Positions 18,101-26,930 are shown, counted from the stretch's first letter. The stretch: DNA of 51,777 nt from Chitinophagia bacterium (GCA_021324175.1 JAJPJP010000113.1:1-51777), one strand, 5' to 3'. Made by a program: numbers and translations. The notes: generated by a model from the letters alone, not told the origin.

Positions 18101-18576
18101 TCATACCTAATTATCACATACATATTTCTACTTAAACTGTCATAAGACCGTGCTGCGATAAAATTCTTTATTGTTTACCTCGAAAAAGTAGTTAAGCTTA
18201 ACAGGAGTTGAGTGATTCAAAATTCAATTTTAGCGCCGTTGGTTAAAACCTGATTGAACTCTACATTCTGTGGCATTTCCATAGAAAAAGAATTTCACAG
18301 GCTGATCCGAATTCGTGTAATTTTTACACGATGGCACGTCATTTTTTATTTGAGTGTCGGAGAATTTTATTGTGGCATTTAGTCCTCATCAGATAAGGAT
18401 GTACTTAGGGATTAGAACAAAGCAATTGTTTGCATTCAGCTTAGCGATGTCGTCGTTATTTTCTGCTTTTTCGAACGCAAAATGACTTTTTTGTTAAAAG
18501 ACCGTATCTATATTTCGGAAATGATTTGTTGCATAATTTTTGCTGCAATTATTACTGCCTCATAAATGAAGTCCAC
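18101..18576. other. intergenic region with a 19-bp palindrome
   Basis: No gene was found in these 475 bases. TCGTGTAA-TTT-TTACACGA at 18313-18331 is a perfect 8-base inverted repeat with a 3-base centre. It has no T run to make it a terminator, and no gene starts within 200 bases on either side. It could be an operator or a hairpin of the transcript that runs out of the hydrolase gene. Confidence 0.4.
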
Positions 18577-18756
18577 ATGAATAAGCCTATAAAATCCGGT
18601 GAACCAGAAAGGGAAAAAATTCCTTCTCGCCAACATTTGACGGTTGTCCACAGACAGATAGAAAGCAAAAAAGAAACTAGTAAAAAGGACAAAGGGTATC
18701 TTATGCCGCCCGAACCTGAGAGGTATATTAAACCAAAAAAAAATGATCCGCTTTGA
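18577..18756 (+). CDS. short Lys/Pro-rich hypothetical peptide
   Basis: The predicted product has 59 residues from the ATG at 18577 (MNKPIKSGEPEREKIPS to the end KPKKNDPL). It is highly charged, Lys/Glu/Pro-rich and probably disordered. The frame continues upstream to 18526, but those codons are Cys/Tyr/Asn-rich and look non-coding. No family is recognised. Treat it as tentative. Confidence 0.35.
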   Translation: MNKPIKSGEPEREKIPSRQHLTVVHRQIESKKETSKKDKGYLMPPEPERYIKPKKNDPL

Positions 18757-18776
18757 TGCGGTCTGTGATACCAAGT

Positions 18777-18998
18777 CTAGCTGCTGCGGGTCTTATCGGG
18801 AAGGTGTGGTATTTTTTTCCATGTTGAAACATTAAACTCCTCATATCTTTGTTGGAACACGGTACGAGAGGCATTAGTTATCTCAGACTTTCGAGTCGAT
18901 CTTCGGACCTTATCGGTTTTGGCGCACTTACGATAAGCCTTAATCGTAGAGAACAATGATTCATCGTCGACAAATTTTGATATCAGTTTTGCGGGCAA
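18777..18998 (-). CDS. doubtful small basic open frame
   Basis: The open frame has 73 residues, rich in Lys, Arg and Ser (ISKFVDDESLFSTIKAYRKCAKTDKVRRSTRK). The composition is compatible with a small protein or with the decayed end of one. No ribosome site or family was recognised. It lies downstream of the outer-membrane protein gene at 19059, in the same direction, with a 60-base gap. Confidence 0.3.
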   Translation of the reverse strand: MPAKLISKFVDDESLFSTIKAYRKCAKTDKVRRSTRKSEITNASRTVFQQRYEEFNVSTWKKIPHLPDKTRSS

Positions 18999-19058
18999 GT
19001 GGGTAACCGTTGCGCTTCCCCAGGCGCAGCCGAAACCTATATTCGGTAGGACTTTAGC

Positions 19059-19820
19059 TCAGGTTTTTTTCTTCTTGCAAATGATAGCCATCTGATAGCC
19101 AATGTGGATCGTAGCAGCTCCCGTATAATTGGTTCCATCGGCTGCGTATTTCTGTATGTTGATAAAACCATAATTTCCCCCTGCTTCAATAAAAATTTTG
19201 CCATGCCCGCACATATATGCAAAGCCGACAGATCCGGCAAACCCAAGGTTAAATGAATGAATGCTGCTTTTTATATTTTGCGTATTATCGAAATTGACTG
19301 CATTGGAATCCACTTCCTCTTGCCCCTTAGGATCGGCATAAATGGGGCTCATTCCCGACGACACAATTTTTGCCGAAAGCAGGAAACCTGCAAAAACTCC
19401 AGCGTCCATAAAAAATTCCCACTTTTCAGCCAAAGGCAGCGTGCCTTTAGCCAATATGGGCAAAAGCAGGTAATTTAACCTAGCCTGGTTCTTGAAATTC
19501 GCATAAAAATAGGGAGGATTTGAACCAAAGGGGTCGGTTATCGCCTGGAGACCATTATGCTTACCCCCTTGGGCTGAATAGTCCACTTCGAATTGGAGTG
19601 AAAACCAATTGTTGAAAAAATGCTCTCCGAAAATTCCAAAATCTGGTCCGGTTCGCGAACTAAATCCATTAGAAAGTGGATTTTGATTGTTTGAGCCCGA
19701 AGTCAGATTAGGTATGCTCAGACCTCCTTTCACCCCAATGAAATTTGGGGCCTGCGCACTTATGGTTCCTGAAAGGAGACAAACGATTGGGAGTGCCAGT
19801 AAGCAGTTATAATATTTCAT
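19059..19820 (-). CDS. outer-membrane beta-barrel protein (PorT-like family)
   Basis: The protein has 253 residues from the ATG at 19820, which gives a clean signal peptide (MKYYNCLLALPIVCLLSGTISAQ); an ATG seven codons earlier is possible. The mature part has the GVKGGLSIPNL opening and paired amphipathic strands (FSLQFEVDYSAQGGKH, ARLNYLLLPILAKG, WEFFMDAGVFAGFLLSA, GFAYMCGHGKIFIEAGGNYGF) typical of 8-stranded Bacteroidota barrels annotated as PorT or outer-membrane-beta-barrel family. The end is basic (KKKKT), unusual for a barrel terminus. Its function is unknown. Confidence 0.75.
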   Translation of the reverse strand: MKYYNCLLALPIVCLLSGTISAQAPNFIGVKGGLSIPNLTSGSNNQNPLSNGFSSRTGPDFGIFGEHFFNNWFSLQFEVDYSAQGGKHNGLQAITDPFGSNPPYFYANFKNQARLNYLLLPILAKGTLPLAEKWEFFMDAGVFAGFLLSAKIVSSGMSPIYADPKGQEEVDSNAVNFDNTQNIKSSIHSFNLGFAGSVGFAYMCGHGKIFIEAGGNYGFINIQKYAADGTNYTGAATIHIGYQMAIICKKKKT

Positions 19821-20125
19821 GACCGTTGTTTTAGTAAGCATAAAATTAATGGATTTCAGCCGTTAGGGAATCTGTCGGATATTCGATATCGTTATATCAA
19901 TGTTATTGTCACCTCGAGGTAAATGCAAACATTGGTCACTTGCCTTGGATATCTACTCTTCTCAGAAATTTGAAGAACTGACTATTCGCTGATTCGAAAT
20001 GTTCAGAGCGAAATGTTATGCAGGAAACGTTATTTTTCGTCATTATTTAAAACCTTAAATCAGGTTATTTAAAGGCTGAATCTCTTTGAACAAATTTTGT
20101 CGCCATTCGATAATCATTAAATATC

Positions 20126-20698
20126 ATGTGCGAACTTGAATGGCTGATACATATTTCGCTTGATGGCTTTGTCGCCGGGAAACTTGGGGAACTTGACGGT
20201 TTTGACGCGAGCGAAGAAAATCTTGGATTTGTTTGTGACCTTACTGAAAAAGCTGACACCGCAATAATCGGACGAAAATCTTTCCAGTTGCTTGAAAGCT
20301 TCAGGCCAACTGCAAAGGACAGGCAGGGCGCAACAAAAAATGAGATTCGTTATAGCAAATGGTACAATTCCGCGAGAGTGTTTGTCGCTTCGAATTCGAT
20401 GGAAAGTTCCGACAGGGTAACGGCTATAAATGGGGGTATTGTTGATGAAATCAGGAGGATTAAGCATAACGGTAGAAAGAATCTACTCCTTTTTGGCAAT
20501 CCGAGTGTCGCTAGGGGTTTAACTGATGCTGATTTAATCGACAATTTCTGGATTTTCGTCAACCCGGTAATTTTTGGAGATGGGATTCCTCTGTTCAACG
20601 GCGTAGTGGCAAAGAAAAGGTTGAAACTCATAGATACGAGGAAATTTATAAATGGAGAAGTTGCATGTAAATACGTTCTACGATCAGATGGAAATTAA
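20126..20698 (+). CDS. dihydrofolate-reductase family protein (RibD C-terminal-like)
   Basis: The protein has 190 residues. It has the family landmarks: the N-terminal strand with ISLDGFVAG, ADTAIIGRKSFQLL, then KNLLLFGNPSVARGLTDADLIDNFWIFVNPVIFGDGIPLF near the end. These proteins use NAD(P)H for reductions and are often called YyaP/YqjY-like; the true substrate is generally unknown. It is not canonical FolA. The CDS stands alone; 283 bases upstream contain no other gene. Confidence 0.85.
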   Translation: MCELEWLIHISLDGFVAGKLGELDGFDASEENLGFVCDLTEKADTAIIGRKSFQLLESFRPTAKDRQGATKNEIRYSKWYNSARVFVASNSMESSDRVTAINGGIVDEIRRIKHNGRKNLLLFGNPSVARGLTDADLIDNFWIFVNPVIFGDGIPLFNGVVAKKRLKLIDTRKFINGEVACKYVLRSDGN

Positions 20699-20786
20699 TT
20701 GCGGTCGTGGAATCTCAAATAGCCGTATCGTAAAATTTTCAGCTTCGACGAATAACCGATCGAATTTATGCAACGATTTTGGGCTG

Positions 20787-21539
20787 TTATTTAATGTGGT
20801 ATTCCCTCTGCAACAGCGAAATTAAGTTCCTAGCCTTTTCCTCATATTGTTTTTCAAAGCCGACACAGGCTGAAAGCTGGCCTCGTTGGAACCTTATGGA
20901 TGTATAAAGTTCTTCCAAGAGAATCGTGCTGTATTGTATAAGAACCTTGCCCGAGCTGGCGACTGCTGGAACTATGGTATCATAGAATGGTAGGGTCGCG
21001 TCAGGCAACTTGATCACTTGTTCGGCAATGTCAACCGTCTTCTCGTATGATTTCGAATAGTATTCGGAATTCATTTTTACGTAAGATTCATAATAAAAGT
21101 CCAGGTCATTGATCGAATCAATTATCTTCTCGTCATTAAATACGCCAAATCCCCCGGCATTCTTCAGTTGGGTCATGGTATTATTGGTTGGTATGAAGAT
21201 CCAGAATTCTGAGTAGACGGGAGCAAGGCTCTGGTATAGTGAATCCTGGATAGCCGGTTGACGGAGTGCTTCAACCGGCAATCCCAGAACCTTGGTCATC
21301 TTCGAGATGAGAAAAAATTGCGCGCGATAGCTTTCAGCAAGATCGGTTGTATCTTTCTTTAAGTCAGCGAGGAGGCTCTCAACGTAGTGCTTTTCCTTTT
21401 CTTGATTGATGATATTTTCCCGGAGATTTTCGGCGAGAAAGCCAAAAAAAACCGCCAAAAATAGCATGAAGAACTCGAAGAAATAGTGCTTCAAGCCATG
21501 CCCCGGGGCCTTATGCAGGTCCTGCGCGTGAGTCTCCAT
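20787..21539 (-). CDS. single-pass membrane protein of a Bacteroidota-specific family
   Basis: The protein has 250 residues. The N-terminus METHAQDLHKAPGHGLKHYFFEFFMLFLAVFFGFLAEN gives a His-rich cytoplasmic stub and one transmembrane helix (about 21-40). The remainder is a helical domain rich in Tyr, Ser and Asp with no catalytic motif. The N-terminal signature (MExHxxxxHxxPGxxxxHYxxEFFMLFLAV) is one I associate with many paralogues in this phylum; their role is unknown to me. A truncated relative of the same signature appears at 40085. Confidence 0.6.
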   Translation of the reverse strand: METHAQDLHKAPGHGLKHYFFEFFMLFLAVFFGFLAENLRENIINQEKEKHYVESLLADLKKDTTDLAESYRAQFFLISKMTKVLGLPVEALRQPAIQDSLYQSLAPVYSEFWIFIPTNNTMTQLKNAGGFGVFNDEKIIDSINDLDFYYESYVKMNSEYYSKSYEKTVDIAEQVIKLPDATLPFYDTIVPAVASSGKVLIQYSTILLEELYTSIRFQRGQLSACVGFEKQYEEKARNLISLLQREYHIK

Positions 21540-21803
21540 ACAATGCTATTGAACGTTGGAGGGTGAATATAGAGATTTAAATAATCCAATATCCCGACAA
21601 TCAAAATTCGGTAAGATGAGAAGTGCTCTTTGACTTGTGGGCATGTACGTCCAAATTGAATATCCTCACAAATCAGGATTCGGATGCAAACATTGCGATG
21701 GTATTCGCTCAGCCAATACCAAGGGGTCCGCAGGAACCACTTCATCATCTTGTCAACATAAATCCGAATAAGAGTTCTTTTTGTGACAATTTTAGCATAC
21801 TTT

Positions 21804-21844
21804 ATGTAAAGTTTATTTTACATTATGAATCATATGCTTTACAT
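21804..21844 (+). promoter_or_regulatory. ATGTAAA/TTTACAT operator candidate before the XRE pair
   Basis: ATGTAAA (21804-21810) and TTTACAT (21817-21823) form a perfect inverted repeat with a 6-base spacer. A third TTTACAT half-site sits at 21838-21844, exactly 21 bases from the second, so on the same helix face. A -7-like TAATTTTG follows at 21853-21860, only four bases before the ATG at 21865, which would make the message nearly leaderless. The XRE regulator encoded two genes on is the natural candidate ligand. Confidence 0.5.
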
Positions 21845-21864
21845 TTGATTTCTAATTTTGAAAA

Positions 21865-22338
21865 ATGAATACAAGATTTCTTTTCCCGCATGCATGCAAA
21901 GCCATCGGTTTTGTGCTCGCGATTCCGGCATTTATCCTGATGATTTTCAATATCCATTACGGCTTCGAATTCCCCTTTCTCGAATACCATGCGAAGGCTG
22001 ATCACATCTCATTGGATAATGGCTTATTATTTAATATCCAGTCAAACAATTTCACCGATGAACTTGGTGGCGTGACACTGATCATTGGTCTTCTTCTGAT
22101 AGCGTTTTCGAGGGAGAGGCAGGAAGACGAGCGGATTCAGAAGCTCCGTCTTGAATCGTTGCTTTGGGCGGTCTATGTCAATTCCATATTTCTCATTATT
22201 TCCATTATTTTCTTTTACGGTAACGTATTTCTGAATATTATGGCCTATAACATATGTACGCCCTTGATTCTTTTCATCGCGCGGTTTACCCTGCTGATGT
22301 ATCGCGAAGAGAGAAGTCTCAAAAATGACAATTTATGA
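21865..22338 (+). CDS. multi-pass membrane protein partnered with XRE regulator
   Basis: The protein has 157 residues with four predicted membrane helices (about 14-30, 69-82, 98-120 and 124-144) and a short charged loop (SRERQEDERIQKLRLESLL) between the second and third. No enzyme motif was seen. Its last four bases (ATGA) overlap the start of the XRE gene. Such membrane-protein/HTH pairs are common in Bacteroidota; the membrane partner may tune or sequester the regulator, but this is inference. Confidence 0.7.
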   Translation: MNTRFLFPHACKAIGFVLAIPAFILMIFNIHYGFEFPFLEYHAKADHISLDNGLLFNIQSNNFTDELGGVTLIIGLLLIAFSRERQEDERIQKLRLESLLWAVYVNSIFLIISIIFFYGNVFLNIMAYNICTPLILFIARFTLLMYREERSLKNDNL

Positions 22339-22535
22339 AAAACACTGTTCGCGTCGAGCGCGCCATCCTCAATATTACGCAGGCCGAGCTGGCTGATAAA
22401 ATCAACGTATCGAGGCAGACCATTAATGCAATTGAAAGCAACAAATATGTCCCTTCGACCATACTGGCGCTGAAAATCGCCAGAGTATTCAATAAGAAAG
22501 TGGAAGAGATTTTTACCCTTGAAAATAATGACTAA
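22335..22535 (+). CDS. XRE-family helix-turn-helix regulator
   Basis: The protein has 66 residues, essentially one HTH domain: VERAILNITQAELADKINVSRQTINAIESNKYVPSTILALKIARVFNKKVEEIFTLE. It resembles the small YozG-type Cro/C1 regulators. It is translationally coupled to the membrane protein before it through an ATGA overlap. Binding at the inverted repeat at 21804-21844 would make the pair self-regulating. Confidence 0.9.
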   Translation: MKNTVRVERAILNITQAELADKINVSRQTINAIESNKYVPSTILALKIARVFNKKVEEIFTLENND

Positions 22536-22623
22536 AATGATCCGACAAAGCCAAAATGGTCATTGTCCATCAATTTGCGAAGAAGACATATTCGTATTAT
22601 CAAATCAATTAAAATGAAAGAAG

Positions 22624-23106
22624 ATGCAAGGAAATCGTTTATCCAATCGAGATTCAACAATCGTCGTTATGTTCGGGGCGCTTTTTGGCCTGGCACTCTT
22701 TTGCCCATGCGGGAAAACCACCACAGATTTGAAGACCGACAATACAGCGACAATGGAAAGAATTGCAGACCTGCTTGAAGGCAACCGAATTTGTGGATCG
22801 ATTCGTTCTTCCGAGAATATAAGCCAGTTAGTTCTGAATTATCAAAATGGAACCAAACTGATCATCATTGATAAACTGCCTTCTGTTGATGAGGAATATA
22901 TCAGTAGAGTGCAGGCTGCCGATCTAATCATATCCAAATGTGGGGTTGTCTTAAGAGATCTGAGCAATAATACCCTGATTCTCATGGAAAACAATGATTC
23001 AACAAGTATTGCGCGGTTTAACAGTGTAAGGTCAATAATATCCGACAATTACACAAGCACTAGAATATTTGGTGTGACGACCGTCAATAAAGACAATTCA
23101 TACTGA
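22624..23106 (+). CDS. hypothetical envelope protein
   Basis: The protein has 160 residues. The N-terminus has a hydrophobic stretch (TIVVMFGALFGLALFCPC) after a polar start, compatible with a lipoprotein signal whose Cys is in the FCPCG motif. The mature domain has alternating strands and a helical part (VQAADLIISKCGVVLRDLSNNTLILMENND). The family was not identified. It follows the XRE gene by about 90 bases and may be in the same transcript. Confidence 0.55.
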   Translation: MQGNRLSNRDSTIVVMFGALFGLALFCPCGKTTTDLKTDNTATMERIADLLEGNRICGSIRSSENISQLVLNYQNGTKLIIIDKLPSVDEEYISRVQAADLIISKCGVVLRDLSNNTLILMENNDSTSIARFNSVRSIISDNYTSTRIFGVTTVNKDNSY

Positions 23107-23286
23107 CGATCTCGCAAATTGGTGCTCCTCCGGGTTTTCAATTTTCCCGGCGGAATTTGTATTTGTTAAAAATGGCATTCGACAGATTTCCTTCAATTTA
23201 ATCAGATACCTTCAAGCAACTCGGCTCATTTTTTGATCGTAGCAAGGTCTGGACAACTGAAATCACTGGAAAAACTGGTTTAATAC

Positions 23287-23733
23287 ATGAAGTCGCCATT
23301 TCGGGCATATATTATTTTTTTCTTTGTATTTTTCTCCGCAACGAGCTGGCATAACGACCTAAAAGAAGCTGAACAAATCGCAAAAAAGGAGCACAGACAC
23401 ATTCTTTTGAATTTTTCGGGGTCGGATTGGTGTGGCCCCTGCATCCGGCTCAGGCAGGAGGTTTTTGATAGCGAGAGCTTTAAGAAACTCGCCGATTCGT
23501 CGCTTGTGCTGGTCAACGCAGATTTCCCCAGAATGAAAAAGAACCGGCTTCCGCAAAAACAGCAGGAATTGAACGATGCTATGGCTGATCAGTATAATTC
23601 AAAGGGCAAATTTCCATTGACGCTCTTGCTTGACAGTGACGGTCGCGTCATTAAACAGTGGGAAGGATTCCCTGAAGGAACAATTGATCATTTTATCACA
23701 GAAATTGAAGATGGAATCAACACTGATAAATAG
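23287..23733 (+). CDS. secreted thioredoxin-fold protein
   Basis: The protein has 148 residues with a short signal peptide (MKSPFRAYIIFFFVFFSATSW). The active-site motif WCGPC is at residues 48-52 in FSGSDWCGPCIRLRQEVFD, and the usual cis-Pro strand follows (GKFPLTLLLDSDG). It is an envelope disulfide/redox protein of the DUF255/thioredoxin-7-like type. Its stop lies inside the apbE gene (23-base overlap), making it the first gene of a trx-apbE-DUF4266-DUF3570 unit, so it is likely to service the flavin-transfer module. Confidence 0.88.
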   Translation: MKSPFRAYIIFFFVFFSATSWHNDLKEAEQIAKKEHRHILLNFSGSDWCGPCIRLRQEVFDSESFKKLADSSLVLVNADFPRMKKNRLPQKQQELNDAMADQYNSKGKFPLTLLLDSDGRVIKQWEGFPEGTIDHFITEIEDGINTDK

Positions 23734-24670
23734 ACGTTCTAAGGGCAAGGCGGTATTTGACCGTTCCTTGAAACTCATGGGTAACCGTTTCCAAATTACG
23801 GTCGTGGCAGATGAGGAGTCGTTCGCGAACCGCGCAATTGATGCTGGCGTGGATGAAATCCGGCGTATCGAAGCCCTGCTGACTACATTTAGTGAAGAAA
23901 GCGAGACCAACCTGGTTAACAAAAATGCCGGGATTTCACCGGTTCGCGTAAGCAGGGAGACGTTCGAACTCATTCACCGGTCGTTAAGAATCTCGAATGT
24001 AACCCAGGGTTCATTTGACATCAGCTATGGTTCGATAGACAAGCGGCTGTGGAATTTCGATACCACCATGAATTCGCTTCCCGACAGCGACACGGCGAAG
24101 AAAATGGTTCGGCTAATCAACTACAAGAATATTATCCTGGATCATGATGGCTGCACCGTTTTCCTTAAGGAAAAAGGTATGCGAATCGGATTTGGCGGAA
24201 TTGGTAAGGGATATGCGGCGGACCGGGCGAAACTGGTTATGCAAGGAATGGGTGTCGCAAGCGGAATTGTTAACGCTTCCGGCGATCTGATTACCTGGGG
24301 GAGCCAACCTGACGGAAAACCCTGGACAATCGGCATCGCCAATCCCAATGCGGCCGGTCAGATCTTTTCTTATATGAATGTTTCAGATATGGCTGTCGCT
24401 ACTTCGGGCAATTACGAAAAGTATATTGTGATCGATGGTAAAAAATATTCGCACACCATCAATCCAAGGACAGGCTTTCCCGTAACTGGTATCAAAAGCG
24501 TGACGGTCATTACGCGATTTGCGGAAATTGCTGATGCCATGGCAACCCCCATCATGATAATGGGCATTAATGCGGGGTTGGATATGGTCAACCAGATCTA
24601 TGACATTGAGGCAATTCTTGTTGATGAAAACAATAGCGTATATACATCAAAAAATATCAGGCTCAGCTAA
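23711..24670 (+). CDS. apbE: FAD:protein FMN transferase (ApbE)
   Basis: The protein has 319 residues from the ATG at 23711, inside the thioredoxin gene; a longer frame from 23630 is rejected as it only overlaps trx. ApbE landmarks are LMGNRFQITV, LWNFD, GFGGIGKGYAADRAKLVM, IVNASGDLITWG, MAVATSGNYEKY, HTINPRTGFPV and AEIADAMATPIM. The enzyme uses FAD to attach FMN to Thr/Ser of envelope proteins. No signal peptide is visible at the chosen start, which is odd for an exported ApbE; a leaderless or cytoplasmic form is possible. It is followed after 7 bases by DUF4266. Confidence 0.9.
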   Translation: MESTLINRRSKGKAVFDRSLKLMGNRFQITVVADEESFANRAIDAGVDEIRRIEALLTTFSEESETNLVNKNAGISPVRVSRETFELIHRSLRISNVTQGSFDISYGSIDKRLWNFDTTMNSLPDSDTAKKMVRLINYKNIILDHDGCTVFLKEKGMRIGFGGIGKGYAADRAKLVMQGMGVASGIVNASGDLITWGSQPDGKPWTIGIANPNAAGQIFSYMNVSDMAVATSGNYEKYIVIDGKKYSHTINPRTGFPVTGIKSVTVITRFAEIADAMATPIMIMGINAGLDMVNQIYDIEAILVDENNSVYTSKNIRLS

Positions 24671-24677
24671 AACAATA

Positions 24678-24905
24678 ATGATGAAAAGACAATTGCTTAT
24701 GCGATTTTGCGCCATTCCCGTCGCGGGCCTGGTCTTGGTGTCATGTGCTCATGTCAAGGAGTACCAGAAAAGCCGCCTCAATGATTCTGAAATGATTCTT
24801 GCAAATCGAAAGGTGGAAAAAAACGAATTGAATGCGCAAACATACAGAGAAGGATCTTCGGGCGCAAATGGCGGGAAGACCGGGGGAGGCTGCGGCTGCA
24901 ACTGA
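24678..24905 (+). CDS. DUF4266 lipoprotein
   Basis: The protein has 75 residues. The signal MKRQLLMRFCAIPVAGLVLVSC gives a lipobox Cys. The short mature chain (HVKEYQKSRLNDSEMILANRKVEKNELNAQTYREGS) ends in GKTGGGCGCN, the Cys-Gly tail of the DUF4266 family. EGSSGANGG comes close to the flavinylation consensus (S/T-G-A-T/S) but has Asn at the last place. The gene lies between apbE and DUF3570 with short gaps. Two ATGs (24678 and 24681) are equivalent. A flavin or metal role for the tail is a guess. Confidence 0.85.
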   Translation: MMKRQLLMRFCAIPVAGLVLVSCAHVKEYQKSRLNDSEMILANRKVEKNELNAQTYREGSSGANGGKTGGGCGCN

Positions 24906-24950
24906 AATTAAAATCGATAAAAACGAACGCTCACCAAGAGCCTGCAATAC

Positions 24951-26252
24951 ATGAAGAAAATCTGTCTCACGGTAATCGGAATGTACCTGTTGATGGTTCA
25001 GGCATTTTCTCAGTCGACACCAACGGATTCTTCCATCTATAAAGGGAGAAAACTTAAGCTCGATGAAGTTAATATCGTCTCAAGTTACTATGATCAGACG
25101 GCGGACAAATCCGCAGTGATGGGTGGAAGGCCCGATGCCAAAGGCATTGGCAACGTGACGGATCTTGCTAACGGATTTGACATTAGATTTATTAGCTGGG
25201 ATGGAAAAGGGAGAAAAAACTCTCTCACAGGCGGCCTTGGAATTGACTATCATACCGCCGCATCACAGGCTTTTGTCGATTCTAACGGACACGCCAAAAG
25301 AAACGGTACCAGAATCTATCCAACAATCGACTGGTCTATCGAAAATGAGCAAAAGGGAACAGAATTCGGAATTGGAGCTTACTATTCGGCTGAACACAAA
25401 TACTATCATTCCATTGGGTTGAACACTTCCTGGTCAAAGAAAACAAAAAATAATGGCGAGTTCACTACTAAGCTGACAAGCTATTTTGACAGGATAAAAA
25501 TGATCATTCCATCAGAATTTGTGCCAGTGGACTCAATCAAAAATGTTAACGCCGGCGGAGACAGCATTGTTTATGTTACGACGGCCAGCGGCAGGACGGA
25601 GGCCCTGAGCTACGGCACCGGCCAACTGTTGGATAAAGGAACGCCGGTTCATACGCCTTCCCGCGCAAGAGATACATATACTGCATCTTTCTCCTTTGCG
25701 CAAATCATCAATTCGAGAACCGATGCCAGCATAGCACTTGACCTGGTATATCAAAGTGGCTATTTGGGGCTCCCGTTCCACCGCGTATTTTTTAATACCG
25801 GTAAGGATACTATCGAAAATCTGCCTGGCCAGAGATTTAAAATTCCAATAGGGCTTCGCCTGAATTATTTTCTGGGCGACCGGATAATTCTAAGAACTTA
25901 CTACCGATTTTATATTGACAATTGGGGCCTAAGGTCGCATACGGCGGAATTAGAAGTGCCGATCAAGGTCACGCCATTCTTTTCAATATCCCCGTTTTAC
26001 CGCTATTATATTCAGTCGGCAGTTGATTATTTTGCGCCATACGCGCAGCACTCGCCGGATGATAAATATTACACAAGCAACTATGCGCTAGCGGCCTTTA
26101 CCAGCCAGTTTTATGGCGCGGGACTTCGCTTGGCACCTCCCAAAGGCATTTTGATGAAAAGCCTTGCTGCCATTGAGGTCCGCTATGGCCATTACACTCA
26201 GACAACAGCCCTTAACTCCGATATCATTTCGCTCAATCTTAAATTTAAATGA
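24951..26252 (+). CDS. DUF3570 outer-membrane beta-barrel protein
   Basis: The protein has 433 residues with a signal peptide (MKKICLTVIGMYLLMVQAFSQ). Long amphipathic strands dominate (FDIRFISWDGKGRKNSL, EFGIGAYYSAEHKYYHSIGL, TYYRFYIDNWGLRSHTAELE, FFSISPFYRYYIQSA), ending in an alternating strand TALNSDIISLNLKFK typical of an outer-membrane barrel. DUF3570 proteins recur next to DUF4266 and ApbE. It is plausibly the outer-membrane component of an extracellular redox module. It is convergent with the PepSY gene, 38 bases away. Confidence 0.88.
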   Translation: MKKICLTVIGMYLLMVQAFSQSTPTDSSIYKGRKLKLDEVNIVSSYYDQTADKSAVMGGRPDAKGIGNVTDLANGFDIRFISWDGKGRKNSLTGGLGIDYHTAASQAFVDSNGHAKRNGTRIYPTIDWSIENEQKGTEFGIGAYYSAEHKYYHSIGLNTSWSKKTKNNGEFTTKLTSYFDRIKMIIPSEFVPVDSIKNVNAGGDSIVYVTTASGRTEALSYGTGQLLDKGTPVHTPSRARDTYTASFSFAQIINSRTDASIALDLVYQSGYLGLPFHRVFFNTGKDTIENLPGQRFKIPIGLRLNYFLGDRIILRTYYRFYIDNWGLRSHTAELEVPIKVTPFFSISPFYRYYIQSAVDYFAPYAQHSPDDKYYTSNYALAAFTSQFYGAGLRLAPPKGILMKSLAAIEVRYGHYTQTTALNSDIISLNLKFK

Positions 26253-26290
26253 GTGGCAACGACTTTATGAGGAATGAGGTTCTTGTTCGA

Positions 26291-26926
26291 TTATTTGATC
26301 CAAATCGAATAAACGAGCCATCCAAGCAACAGCCCGCAAGCAGCCACAATTAAACCGCTTGCCCGTTTTCTTTTGATAAAGAAAAGCAAAAGCAGGCCGG
26401 TAAGAGATACCAGTGCAAGAAGGACCGCTGAAATGTCAATAAACCAAGACCATGATTTTCCAGTGTCCCGCCCTTTGTGCAGATCGTTGATGATCGCGAC
26501 AAAACCTGCATTTGTAATCGTTAGCTCGTATTCGCCATTTTGGCGGTTCACAAAAGCGTCTGCCGCATATCCAGGGCCCTTAAATGAGACGGTTACCTGC
26601 ACTTCATCAATTCTGAAATCGCTCACCGCGGCAGTTATATGGTAATTCTGCCTTATGTATTCGACGATTGCCAGCTTGTTAATATGCGAAGTATCAGGCG
26701 ACCTTACCCACGATGTGTCGAGGCGGCCTTTTTCATCAACACTGCGCATCTGGTTGGTAAAACGATCGGCATGATTTAGCGTGAGGCCCGTTATTGCAAA
26801 GAAAAAGATGATCGCAAAACTTGCCATGGAAAGGTAGATATGCAGCCAACGCGCAAGCATCGCCATTCTTCTTTTCCAGGCGACCCGTCTTACGGTATGG
26901 CCGGTAAATGCCTGTTTGAAATCCAC
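26291..26926 (-). CDS. PepSY-associated transmembrane protein
   Basis: The protein has 211 residues. Helix 1 (about 25-50, RWLHIYLSMASFAIIFFFAITGLTLNH) is followed by a periplasmic PepSY-like domain, then INDLHKGRDTGKSWSWF and two more helices (about 160-185 and 190-208). The HIYLS and LHKGRDTG motifs are shared with PepSY_TM proteins implicated in trans-membrane electron transfer to flavoproteins and ferric reductases. It starts 4 bases after the ApbE-DUF2271 gene, so the two form one unit. Confidence 0.85.
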   Translation of the reverse strand: MDFKQAFTGHTVRRVAWKRRMAMLARWLHIYLSMASFAIIFFFAITGLTLNHADRFTNQMRSVDEKGRLDTSWVRSPDTSHINKLAIVEYIRQNYHITAAVSDFRIDEVQVTVSFKGPGYAADAFVNRQNGEYELTITNAGFVAIINDLHKGRDTGKSWSWFIDISAVLLALVSLTGLLLLFFIKRKRASGLIVAACGLLLGWLVYSIWIK

Positions 26927-26930
26927 CTGG

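Noticed and set aside
23120-23165. CCGGG/CCCGG hairpin after the gene at 22624
   Set aside because: Five-base stem and no clear T run, so I do not call it a terminator.
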